DNA from: Saprospirales bacterium
Lineage (GTDB): Bacteria > Bacteroidota > Bacteroidia > Chitinophagales > Saprospiraceae
Reading direction: 5' to 3'
DNA: 7,324 bases
Assembly (NCBI GenBank): GCA_024642645.1
Contig: JAHEAS010000160.1
Location: 1 to 7,324, forward strand
Shown: in pieces, positions 1 through 6,073 of the stretch
How positions within the stretch are numbered: position 1 is the first letter of the stretch
How the letters are laid out: each line of letters starts with the position of its first letter
Notes under the pieces: model-generated
Told to the model about the DNA's origin: nothing
What the model saw: the letters and a program-made list of their open reading frames with translations, nothing else
Databases searched by the model: none
Program-made: the position numbers and the translations under genes

Positions 1-530
1 TCGGGGGGGTAATCAAGTTTTAGGTTGTACTCGCCTGTGGATGGTTCATCTTTTATTTGAGGAGGGCAGAGCATCGTCCAGCTGAGCGGCGAATTGGCGA
101 GGTACTGCCAGGCTTCCATGTGCTCTATGGCCACAGCCTTGAAGGTGGAAGGATAGCCTGGCATTTGGTAGCGAAGCTTGCCCGCTTCTTGCGCTTGCAA
201 GATGCCTATAGTACCAATGGCAATGATTCGCTTCGGCCCCTTCTTTTTCATGGCTTCCACGATGGTTTTTATGCCCAGCGAACGGGTGCGGTCAATGCCG
301 TCAATACCGCCGCCGAGACAGGATAGTACAGCATCAGCACCTTTGACGGCGTCTTCCACATCGCCGTGGCTGAGTACGCCACCCTTGAAAAGTTCGAGCC
401 GCTCCCGCTCGGTGCTGAGGGCTTCAAATACGTTTCGTCCAAAGGCCCGGACCTCGTGTCCGTGGGCTAGTGCCTCGTCAATTGCTCGTTTTCCGGTCAT
501 GCCGGTAGCTCCGAAGATGGTTATTCTCAT
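1..530 (-). CDS. NAD(P)H-binding atypical SDR (NmrA/flavin reductase-like), 3' part missing
   Basis: An open frame on the minus strand starts at ATG 530 and runs off the left edge after 176 codons, so the C-terminus is not seen. The protein opens MRITIFGATGMTG, a Rossmann beta strand followed by GxxGxxG (residues 7-13). Next come HGHEVRAFGRN (23-33), whose basic residues after strand 2 suit NADP(H), and ADAVLSCLGGG (65-75). A further strand, RIIAIGTIGIL (about 100-110), occupies the place of the usual catalytic-Tyr segment without a classical YxxxK. This is the pattern of small atypical SDRs (NAD(P)-binding PF13460, biliverdin reductase B/NmrA-like), which are cytosolic oxidoreductases or redox-sensing proteins. 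The substrate cannot be told. The start is fixed because the first residues form the first strand and only 3 nt separate the ATG from the inverted repeat upstream. Family confidence is high, exact function low. Confidence 0.87.
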   Translation of the reverse strand, partial: MRITIFGATGMTGKRAIDEALAHGHEVRAFGRNVFEALSTERERLELFKGGVLSHGDVEDAVKGADAVLSCLGGGIDGIDRTRSLGIKTIVEAMKKKGPKRIIAIGTIGILQAQEAGKLRYQMPGYPSTFKAVAIEHMEAWQYLANSPLSWTMLCPPQIKDEPSTGEYNLKLDYPP

Positions 531-532
531 GA

Positions 533-611
533 GTTGATAAAAGTTTATGAGGGTTGATAAAGGTTGATTGGGTCATATCAACTACATAAACCCTTATCAA
601 CTCTTATCAAC
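533..611. repeat. Imperfect inverted repeat built from GTTGATAA units at 10-bp spacing
   Basis: The left arm has units beginning at 533, 543, 553 and 563 (GTTGATAA, GTTTATGA, GTTGATAA, GTTGATTG), exactly 10 bp apart. The right arm carries the reverse complements ending at 582, 591, 601 and 611 (GTTGATAT, GTTTATGT, GTTGATAA, GTTGATAA read on the minus strand). The best fold pairs 533-559 with 576-601 and matches unit order GTTGATAA-GTTTATG-GTTGAT on both sides. The element fills the gap between the small gene's stop at 617 and the SDR ATG at 530, ending 3 nt from that ATG. It could act as terminator, leader structure or inert intergenic repeat. Confidence 0.8.
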
Positions 612-616
612 TTTTC

Positions 617-838
617 TTAAGTATGAAACGTGACAATCTCCACGGGCGTCCCCCACATGAAAATGGACATGCCTTCGTCCACTTCCTTGACCGTGACGTT
701 GATGGCTTTGCCAGCGTGTTTGAGTTGTTCCGGCATGTTGATGGCCCGCCATTCCCGACCGTGGTCGTCAATGATTCCCCAAAAGCCAGTACCTAAGTGC
801 TGGAAAGTTACGATACCGTGAATTTTATGCGTTTTCAT
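617..838 (-). CDS. Conserved small protein, 73 aa, probably all-beta; function unknown
   Basis: This encodes 73 residues beginning MKTHKIHGIVTF. A longer frame reaches 892, but its extra N-terminus is a translation of the A/T-rich repeat region upstream, so the ATG at 838 is preferred. It is preceded by an A/T-rich leader and no Shine-Dalgarno. No signal peptide or membrane segment is present, so it should be cytosolic. The sequence alternates short strands and turns (GTGFWGIIDDHGREW at 16-30, KAINVTVKEVDEGMSIFMWG at 44-63, then VEIVTF). This fits a small five-strand barrel of OB type, but that is inference. From memory, similar short proteins with GTGFWGI and MSIFMWGTP-like segments occur in other Bacteroidota; no function is known to me. 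It lies between two word-built inverted repeats and is probably its own transcription unit. Confidence 0.75.
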   Translation of the reverse strand: MKTHKIHGIVTFQHLGTGFWGIIDDHGREWRAINMPEQLKHAGKAINVTVKEVDEGMSIFMWGTPVEIVTFHT

Positions 839-850
839 TATTTTATAATT

Positions 851-914
851 TATGATTGAAAAATGGCGATTGGGGTAGGCTAAACTAGTCACAAATCACC
901 AATTAACCAATCAC
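851..914. repeat. Imperfect inverted repeat of GTGATTGGT-like words
   Basis: The left arm (851-875) contains TGATTG and GGCGATTGG. The right arm (891-914), read on the minus strand, contains GTGATTGGT and GGTGATTTGT. The arms align as TGATTG-nnn-AAT-(T)GG-y-GATT with one gap and an unpaired middle of about 15 nt. The element begins 13 nt upstream of the small gene's ATG (838), and its right arm overlaps the last codons of the S24 gene (stop at 911-913). It has the same arrangement as the repeats at 533-611 and 1748-1819 but a different word. Confidence 0.6.
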
Positions 915-1741
915 TTCAAGGCCAGTTTTTCGATAGTCTCGTACAAATTCTCTATCAACTTGCTCTGTTGTTGAATCACCTTCGTCAATTCCGACATTTC
1001 CGTTTTCATATTGTTCTGCAAGCTGGCCGGGGCGGGTAGAAATGGGCTGATTTTCGCCCGGACGTACCATATTTCCCGCACGTCGCCGATGGGCACGTTG
1101 AAGGGCTGGTAAAACTCATTGTCGGAATGCAGCTCCAGACAGCGGCCTGTTCGGATTTGGTTGAACACCCGCTTGACCACCACATCGCCCCGAGTGACGA
1201 TGACATAGACGTAATTGTCCTTCAAGCTCGTCTCCCAATAGCTCGGCTCCAGGAAACTGCACACCACCTTGTCTCCCTCAAAAAGCGTGGGCTCCATGCT
1301 GTCACCGCTCACGTCGAAGGAGCGGTGCGTGCCCACCTTGTACTTGTAGTCAGGCAGGGTGTAGGTGGGGAGGTCCTCGAAAAAAATGGGGTCGAGCTGC
1401 TCCCCAGCATAGCCCGCCTGTGCTGGCACGGGTACATGCACGATACGCTCGTCGTTGCTCACGTCCGTCACGAGTGTGAGGGTGCGAAAGCTCTTGTTTT
1501 CCTCGCCAGATACGAACATCGTACCTTCGCCCGTGAACAGGTAAACAGGATTAAAATCATACTCCTCCACCGCTTTGCGCAGCAGCTCAATGGTCACGTC
1601 ACGGCGGCCTTTCAGTATTTCGCTCAGGCTTTGCGGTAGGTAGTCGAGCGTTAGGGCAAACATGCGGCTGGAGCGCACTTTGCCATCTTCCCGGAGCTTG
1701 TTGTGGCAGTTAATGAAGCGGTCGGTGATGATGCTATTCAC
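911..1741 (-). CDS. LexA/CI-like repressor: HTH plus S24 peptidase domain
   Basis: The proposed start is GTG at 1741 (276 aa). An in-frame ATG at 1807 would add 22 residues, but they are only a translation of the inverted repeat (NSKLGTQNPKLY), whereas the sequence from NSIITDRFINCHNKLR onward reads like the HTH domain start. Residues 5-75 form a helical XRE-like DNA-binding domain with a recognition segment near PQSLSEILKGRRDVT (36-50). VPAQAG has Ala109-Gly110 as the likely self-cleavage site. SGDSMEPTL supplies nucleophile Ser148 and VVVKRV the general base Lys190. A charged helix at about 240-276, probably coiled coil, closes the protein. Such proteins repress genes until RecA-stimulated or similar self-cleavage, as in the SOS response or prophage induction. 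No SOS target or phage gene is visible here. It is divergent from the S46 peptidase gene. Confidence 0.88.
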   Translation of the reverse strand: MNSIITDRFINCHNKLREDGKVRSSRMFALTLDYLPQSLSEILKGRRDVTIELLRKAVEEYDFNPVYLFTGEGTMFVSGEENKSFRTLTLVTDVSNDERIVHVPVPAQAGYAGEQLDPIFFEDLPTYTLPDYKYKVGTHRSFDVSGDSMEPTLFEGDKVVCSFLEPSYWETSLKDNYVYVIVTRGDVVVKRVFNQIRTGRCLELHSDNEFYQPFNVPIGDVREIWYVRAKISPFLPAPASLQNNMKTEMSELTKVIQQQSKLIENLYETIEKLALK

Positions 1742-1747
1742 GAGGTA

Positions 1748-1819
1748 GAGTTTTGGGTTTTGAGTACCGAGTTTTGAGTTGCGGGCTATCTGGCACTCGA
1801 AACTCAAAACCTAAAACTC
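1748..1819. repeat. Near-perfect 18-bp inverted repeat of GAGTTTTG words in the S24 leader
   Basis: GAGTTTTGGGTTTTGAGT at 1748-1765 is matched 17 of 18 by the reverse complement of 1802-1819 (GAGTTTTAGGTTTTGAGT). A further copy of the word lies inside the loop (GAGTTTTGAGTT, 1769-1780) and another just outside (reverse complement of 1816-1826). The spacer between the arms is 36 nt. The element ends 6 nt from the proposed GTG start at 1741. If the minus-strand box at 1835-1842 is the promoter, the whole hairpin lies in the untranslated leader, where it could hide the start site. Confidence 0.8.
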
Positions 1820-1834
1820 AAAACTTGTACCGTG

Positions 1835-1842
1835 CGAATATA
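1835..1842 (-). promoter_or_regulatory. Candidate -7 box for the S24 gene (TATATTCG)
   Basis: Read on the minus strand the sequence is TATATTCGCAC, close to the Bacteroidota -7 consensus TAnnTTTG. It lies about 94 nt upstream of the GTG at 1741. No TTTG -33 element is found at the usual 19-21 bp spacing, so the assignment rests on the -7 box and its similarity to TATCTTCGCAC at 1912 and TACCTTCGCAA at 6630. Confidence 0.35.
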
Positions 1843-1911
1843 AGGGGATTGGTGATGAAAAGACATAGGGTTGTTGCAAAAAGGTGAAAGGTGCGTTTCG
1901 TTTTGCCTCCT

Positions 1912-1919
1912 TATCTTCG
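1912..1919 (+). promoter_or_regulatory. Candidate -7 box for the S46 peptidase gene (TATCTTCG)
   Basis: TATCTTCGCAC resembles the Bacteroidota -7 element TAnnTTTG and sits about 118 nt upstream of the ATG at 2038. No good -33 TTTG is found at standard distance. The intergenic region 1742-2037 (296 nt) holds the inverted repeat, the two divergent candidate promoter boxes and the CACAGATT words; nothing coding is seen in it. Confidence 0.35.
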
Positions 1920-1947
1920 CACCGACAACTAGTTCAATTACACTGGA

Positions 1948-1975
1948 CACAGATTTTCGCAGATTGCACTGATAA
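1948..1975 (+). repeat. Three degenerate direct repeats CACAGATT / CGCAGATT / CACTGATA
   Basis: CACAGATTTT (1948-1957), CGCAGATTG (1958-1966) and CACTGATAA (1967-1975) follow one another with a 9-10 bp period, between the candidate -7 box at 1912 and the S46 ATG. No matching inverted arm is visible. The period resembles that of the GTTGATAA element at 533-611, though the word differs. It may be an operator-like array or another degenerate intergenic word repeat. Confidence 0.45.
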
Positions 1976-2037
1976 ATTCTTCTTAAAATCAATACAGTCG
2001 GCGTAAGATAGTGTCGAAATCCAAATAAAATCGTTTC

Positions 2038-4293
2038 ATGAAAAAACTCATCCTTTCCCTAACTTTTCTCCTCGCCACTCGGCTCTTATTTGCCGTGGAA
2101 GGCATGTGGTTGCCGCTTTTGCTAGGTCTTTTGAACCAAACCGAAATGCAGAGCCTCGGCATGAAAATGACCGCCGAGGACATCTACTCCGTCAACAAAG
2201 GCTCCCTCAAGGACGCCATCGTGCAATTTGGTGGCGGCTGCACGGCGGAGGTTATTTCTGGACAAGGCTTGCTGCTCACCAACCACCACTGTGGTTTTGG
2301 GCAAATACAGCAGCACAGCTCGTTGGAACACAACTACCTCGAAGACGGCTTTTGGGCAAAAACGCTCAAAGATGAACTCCCGAACCCTGGCCTTACCGTC
2401 ACTTTCATTTCCCGTATTGAGGATGTGACAGCAGCAGCTTTGGCTGGCGTCACGGAAGACATGGACAAGAAAACCCGCCAAAGTACCATTGACAAAAACC
2501 TCGATGCTATTAAAAAGGCGGCGAAAATGGAGGCTTATGAAGAATCCATGATTCGCCCGTTCTTCAATGGCAACCAGTATTTTATGTTTGTCACCATCAC
2601 TTACAAAGACATAAGGTTGGTGGGCGCTCCACCGTCTAGTGTTGGTAAGTTCGGGGCGGATACCGACAACTGGGTCTGGCCTCGTCACACTGGCGACTTT
2701 TCCATGTTCCGCATTTACGCCGACAAGAACAACCTGCCCGCCGAATACAGCGCCGACAACGTGCCGATGAAGCCCAAGCACTTCCTGCCCATCAGCCTTG
2801 ACGGCGTGGCGGAAGGTGATTTTACATTGGTCTTCGGCTTCCCCGGCCGCACCAACGAGTACCTGCCGAGTTACGCCATTTCGCAGCTTGCCGACGTGCT
2901 CGACCCCGCCCGTGTCATGGTTCGTGACAAGACGTTGGCCATCTGGGACGGCGCCATGCGGGCCGATGCACAGGTGAAAATCCAGTACGCCAGTAAGCAG
3001 GCAGGCCTTGCCAATGCTTGGAAAAAGTGGCAAGGTGAGGTGCTCGGCCTTCACAAAACTGGTGCTGTGAAAAAGAAAGAATTGTACGAGGCCGATTTCA
3101 AGAAATTGGTCGCCATCAACCCCAAATTTGCGAAGTACCAAAACCTGCTGCCGCAATTCGAACAGTTGTACCGTGACATCACGCCGTATGCCGAGGCTAA
3201 GGCTTATTTCGACGAAATACTAGGCAGCAACGTGGAGCTGCTGCGCATGGCCAGCCGCTTTGCTGGCATCATGCGGGCCAACGACAAGAACGGCGAGGCA
3301 GGTTTTTATGAAGAAAAAAAGAAAGTACAGGATGGTCTCGAAGGTTTTTACAAAAACTACGGGCCAGAGATAGACCAACGTGTTTTTGCTGCGCAAATGG
3401 AGGTGCTGGTGAAAAAATTGGGCAAGGAATTTCAATCGGATTTGCTGGCACAAATGCTCGCCAATGCTGGAGGCAGCTATGAAAAATTGGCGGAAGACAT
3501 CTTTAAGAATTCTGTGCTTACCAACCAAGCCACCGCCAATGCCCTGCTTGACAAGCCAATAGCTGAGGCCATGCGGGGCATCATGAGCGACCCTGCCTGC
3601 CAATTGTACAACAGCTTGCGGGACATTTATGTGCAAAGCATTTCACCCAAGTACAACGAGTACAACGACCAGATAGATGACCTTCAAGCGACCTATATGC
3701 GGGCGCAGATGGAGGTTTTTCCCAACAAAAAATTCTACCCAGATGCCAACTCAACCATGCGTTGCAGTTATGGCCAGGTACAGGGCTACCACCCACAAGA
3801 CGCCGTGACCTACTCGCCACAGACCTACCTCGAAGGGGTGATGGAGAAGTACGTGCCAGGTGATTACGAGTTCGATGTGCCGGCTCGCTTAAGGGAGTTG
3901 TATGAGAAAAAAGATTATGGCCAGTACGGAGAGGGAGGCAAGCTGCCCGTCGGCTTTATCGGCTCTAACCATACCACCGGCGGCAACTCTGGCAGCCCGG
4001 CGATTGATGCCTACGGAAACCTCATTGGCCTTAACTTTGACCGGGTTTGGGAGGGCACCATGTCCGACTACAACTACGACCCGAGCATCTGCCGCAACAT
4101 CATGGTAGATGCCCGCTACGTGCTGTTCATCGTGGACAAATACGCCGGGGCGAATAGGCTCATTAAAGAGATGAAGCTGGTACACCCGAAGAAACCTGTG
4201 CCTGCTGCACCGACGAAAGAGAAGGCGAGGAAGCCGCAGTTGAAGTCGCAGTCAGGTAGTATTAGGGAGGAGAAGCCTTTGGAGAAGGAGTGA
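2038..4293 (+). CDS. dpp11: S46 dipeptidyl-peptidase, DPP11 type (Asp/Glu-specific)
   Basis: This is a 751-residue exported serine exopeptidase that releases N-terminal dipeptides, expected in the periplasm. A signal peptide (1-19, MKKLILSLTFLLATRLLFA) precedes GMWLP, the usual start of the mature S46 fold. The chymotrypsin-like triad is visible: His84 in TNHHCG, Asp220 in WPRHTGDF (nearby Asp210 is the alternative), and Ser651 in TGGNSGSP. The helical insert that caps the active site spans roughly 285-575. Arg669 in GLNFDRVWEG lies 18 residues after the nucleophile, matching Arg673 of Porphyromonas gingivalis DPP11 (Ser655), which selects Asp or Glu at P1; DPP7 has Gly there. The last 35 residues are a Lys/Pro/Glu-rich tail, not a type IX sorting domain. 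The start fits the signal peptide, with an A/T-rich leader and no Shine-Dalgarno. The gene appears monocistronic. Confidence 0.95.
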   Translation: MKKLILSLTFLLATRLLFAVEGMWLPLLLGLLNQTEMQSLGMKMTAEDIYSVNKGSLKDAIVQFGGGCTAEVISGQGLLLTNHHCGFGQIQQHSSLEHNYLEDGFWAKTLKDELPNPGLTVTFISRIEDVTAAALAGVTEDMDKKTRQSTIDKNLDAIKKAAKMEAYEESMIRPFFNGNQYFMFVTITYKDIRLVGAPPSSVGKFGADTDNWVWPRHTGDFSMFRIYADKNNLPAEYSADNVPMKPKHFLPISLDGVAEGDFTLVFGFPGRTNEYLPSYAISQLADVLDPARVMVRDKTLAIWDGAMRADAQVKIQYASKQAGLANAWKKWQGEVLGLHKTGAVKKKELYEADFKKLVAINPKFAKYQNLLPQFEQLYRDITPYAEAKAYFDEILGSNVELLRMASRFAGIMRANDKNGEAGFYEEKKKVQDGLEGFYKNYGPEIDQRVFAAQMEVLVKKLGKEFQSDLLAQMLANAGGSYEKLAEDIFKNSVLTNQATANALLDKPIAEAMRGIMSDPACQLYNSLRDIYVQSISPKYNEYNDQIDDLQATYMRAQMEVFPNKKFYPDANSTMRCSYGQVQGYHPQDAVTYSPQTYLEGVMEKYVPGDYEFDVPARLRELYEKKDYGQYGEGGKLPVGFIGSNHTTGGNSGSPAIDAYGNLIGLNFDRVWEGTMSDYNYDPSICRNIMVDARYVLFIVDKYAGANRLIKEMKLVHPKKPVPAAPTKEKARKPQLKSQSGSIREEKPLEKE

Positions 4294-4304
4294 GTCACTG
4301 GATA

Positions 4305-4335
4305 ATTGCGAGCGCCGGAGTACGGCGCTCGCAAT
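4305..4335. terminator. Perfect 13-bp hairpin between convergent genes, likely bidirectional terminator
   Basis: ATTGCGAGCGCCG (4305-4317) pairs perfectly with CGGCGCTCGCAAT (4323-4335) around the loop GAGTA. It starts 12 nt after the S46 stop and ends 10 nt before the caspase-like gene's stop codon on the other strand, so it can serve both transcripts. The stem is very GC-rich. Neither side has a long T tract (AATATTTAA on the plus side), which makes classic intrinsic termination less certain. Confidence 0.75.
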
Positions 4336-4345
4336 ATTTAACTGG

Positions 4346-5401
4346 TTAGTCCACAAACAACATTTGTTGTTTGCAAAAATCGATACTAGCCAGAATGCTC
4401 TGCGTCAATCGACTTTTGATAACGATACCTTCTTGCTCAAAGAATAGATTGAGAATCTTCTTGTTTTCGTAATCCGTGAGTTGATTTTTTAGACTGACGA
4501 TGGTGTTTAACAGGTCGTTGTTTTCTTTAGCAGCTTCCATCATTTGAGACAGCACCTTTCCCAATTCATCCTCAGCCACCAGGTTTTTCAGTTGGTAAGC
4601 AGATATTTGATGCAGCTTTGGTCTTTCCGGTTTTGTGCTGCCGACATTGTTTCTAGCGATTTCAAGAAACGAAACCATGTTTGTCGTCATCATTTTAGGC
4701 TCCGTTACGTTCTCTTCTGTCGCCTTGGCCAGCAACTCCCGAACCCTTAAATATAAATCGGAGAGATTAATCCATTCTTTGCCATTTTCAATTCCTTCTG
4801 CCAAGGCTTTTACCAAATAATGGGTAAAAACGCCCCGTTGCTCTCCGTCAATCATCTGCTCGTAAGTGACTTGGTCCACGCTGGCAGCAGTCATGATAAA
4901 GAAATTTTCCAGGTACAAATTGATAAAGGCAGCCTGCGAATGGCAGCAGTCCAGGATGACTATCACATTTGCTTTTGTATCGCCCAACGCATCATCCACG
5001 GCAGTGATAGGCAAGAGGTCATAGCCGTTTTTCTGCTGTGTTGCTGGGCTGCAAGCCAACTGGAAAACCTGGTCCTTGTCGACTGTGCTTGTGCCCGAGA
5101 AGTAAATAAAAATGGTTTCAAGGTCGGCTTCATTTACCAAAGCCCGAACGTTTTCAAGTATCAGGTCGCTTGGTGGATTGATGAGTGCAATCACATTTTC
5201 TTCTGGCATCCCAACCACCGGTGAGAGGAGTGTGCGTTTCAAATGCGCAATGTCATTCAAAACGCCGGGTAGTGCCGAGTTTATGGAAAAAGTACTGACA
5301 CCTACCAGTAAGAACTTGGTCTTTACAGGGTCAAGTCGCTGCGGCTCTAAGGAATAGTGGTTTTGGCTGGACAATTGCTTTTTTGCAATTTTGATAGGCA
5401 T
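4346..5401 (-). CDS. Caspase-like (peptidase C14) protein lacking the catalytic His, with C-terminal EAD11-like domain
   Basis: The 351-residue protein has no signal peptide or membrane segment, so it is cytosolic. Residues 28-250 follow the caspase/metacaspase order: strand KFLLVGVSTF (28-38), LNDIAHLKRTL (48-58), strand TIFIYFSG (96-103), strand ANVIVILDCCHS (144-155) with the expected nucleophile Cys153, then TAAS (171-174) and GVFTHYLVKALAEG (190-203). Where the family has SGHG, this protein has SGTS (102-105), so Thr104 replaces the catalytic His. The Gly after DCCHS is Gln156. Residues 264-348 form a helical domain (LKNLVAEDELGKVL, then LLNTIVSLKNQL and SILASIDF) resembling effector-associated domain 11 of NTP-dependent conflict systems; this is pattern memory, not a search. 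It may be a pseudoenzyme adaptor or an unusual protease. No NTPase or other EAD partner lies nearby. The gene is divergent from the lipoprotein gene. Confidence 0.85.
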   Translation of the reverse strand: MPIKIAKKQLSSQNHYSLEPQRLDPVKTKFLLVGVSTFSINSALPGVLNDIAHLKRTLLSPVVGMPEENVIALINPPSDLILENVRALVNEADLETIFIYFSGTSTVDKDQVFQLACSPATQQKNGYDLLPITAVDDALGDTKANVIVILDCCHSQAAFINLYLENFFIMTAASVDQVTYEQMIDGEQRGVFTHYLVKALAEGIENGKEWINLSDLYLRVRELLAKATEENVTEPKMMTTNMVSFLEIARNNVGSTKPERPKLHQISAYQLKNLVAEDELGKVLSQMMEAAKENNDLLNTIVSLKNQLTDYENKKILNLFFEQEGIVIKSRLTQSILASIDFCKQQMLFVD

Positions 5402-5420
5402 GGTTCGGCAATTTTATGAT

Positions 5421-5449
5421 GCAAGTTAGCGGTGATGGTTAAATCCAAA
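5421..5449 (-). promoter_or_regulatory. Weak candidate promoter of the caspase-like gene
   Basis: On the minus strand TTTG (5449-5446) is followed after 17 nt by TAACTTGC (5428-5421), resembling the Bacteroidota -33 TTTG / -7 TAnnTTTG pair with short spacing and one mismatch. It lies about 20 nt upstream of the ATG at 5401. The 156-nt divergent spacer (5402-5557) would also hold the lipoprotein promoter; CATATTTG near 5494-5501 is a possible but imperfect -7 box there. Confidence 0.22.
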
Positions 5450-5557
5450 ACTCCTTTTTAAAACAAACAAGTAAAACAACGTATTTCCCTCCATATTTGA
5501 CCCCGCCATCTTGGCATTTTGCATATAGCTAACTGCAATTTAGATAAAACTTGAAAC

Positions 5558-6031
5558 ATGAGAATCATTCAGATATTCCTTCTTTTTACCCTATTCCTAT
5601 TTGGTGCTACTTGCAGCAATAACGAATCCAATTCTTCGACTACTTCCCATGAACAAAACACCACGCTTGTTGGTGCAGATTCGGACGAGCATGGCTGCAA
5701 AGCCTCGGCTGGCTATACTTGGTCAGCGCTAAAAAACGAGTGCATTCGGCTATTTGAGTCCGGTATCCGCCTTGACCCGCAAGAGGCGATTGCTGACAAA
5801 ACTGTATCGGTATTCCTGGTCTTCAAATCGGAAGACGACGATGCAAAAGGCGAGGTTTATATGCCGGGAGAAGGTTCTCCACGGCTTTTTGTGAAGCAAG
5901 CCAACAATGAAAACCAAGACGCTGGAACCTGGAAAAGCGGGAGTTTTACGCTTCGTTATTGGAAGGGAATGTACATTCTCGAAGATGCCAAGGAGGAAGT
6001 GTTGTACCAAGGTATGTGGGACAATAAATAG
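5558..6031 (+). CDS. Small putative lipoprotein of a Bacteroidota family, function unknown
   Basis: This encodes 157 residues. The N-terminus (MRIIQIFLLFTLFLFGATC) is a hydrophobic export signal ending at Cys19, followed by a Ser/Asn/Thr-rich linker (20-38). That fits a lipoprotein, although Thr at -1 of the lipobox is unusual. The mature domain has HGCKASAGYTWSALKNECIR (45-64), in which Cys47 and Cys62 could form a disulphide in the periplasm. It continues with a beta-rich part including KTVSVFLVFKSEDDD (81-95), GEVYMPG, WKSGSFTLRYWKGMY and EEVLYQG. From memory, lipoproteins with this GC-SAGYTWS-ECIR-FE pattern are widespread in Bacteroidota, with no known function. The start is set by the signal peptide; an A-rich leader replaces a Shine-Dalgarno. 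A broken copy follows 42 nt downstream. Confidence 0.85.
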   Translation: MRIIQIFLLFTLFLFGATCSNNESNSSTTSHEQNTTLVGADSDEHGCKASAGYTWSALKNECIRLFESGIRLDPQEAIADKTVSVFLVFKSEDDDAKGEVYMPGEGSPRLFVKQANNENQDAGTWKSGSFTLRYWKGMYILEDAKEEVLYQGMWDNK

Positions 6032-6073
6032 GCTTAGGTCTGATATCGAAATTTGAAAATCATAAATATACGG

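Noticed and set aside
178..537. 119-codon open frame on the plus strand
   Set aside because: It is antisense to the SDR-like gene and composed of Ser/Pro-rich low-complexity sequence with no motif.
533..611. CRISPR array
   Set aside because: The units are 8 bp with 2-bp gaps and occur in both orientations; there are no 25-36 bp direct repeats or unique spacers, and no cas gene nearby.
617..892. Start of the small gene at 892 instead of 838
   Set aside because: The added residues come from the word repeat and A/T-rich leader; the conserved-looking sequence starts with MKTHKIHG at 838.
1127..1639. 170-codon open frame on the plus strand
   Set aside because: It is antisense to the S24 repressor gene, whose Ser148 and Lys190 motifs are intact; no domain is recognised in it.
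2122..3156. 344-codon open frame on the minus strand
   Set aside because: It lies wholly opposite the S46 peptidase gene, whose signal peptide and catalytic motifs are clear; it shows no motifs of its own and is a codon-bias shadow.
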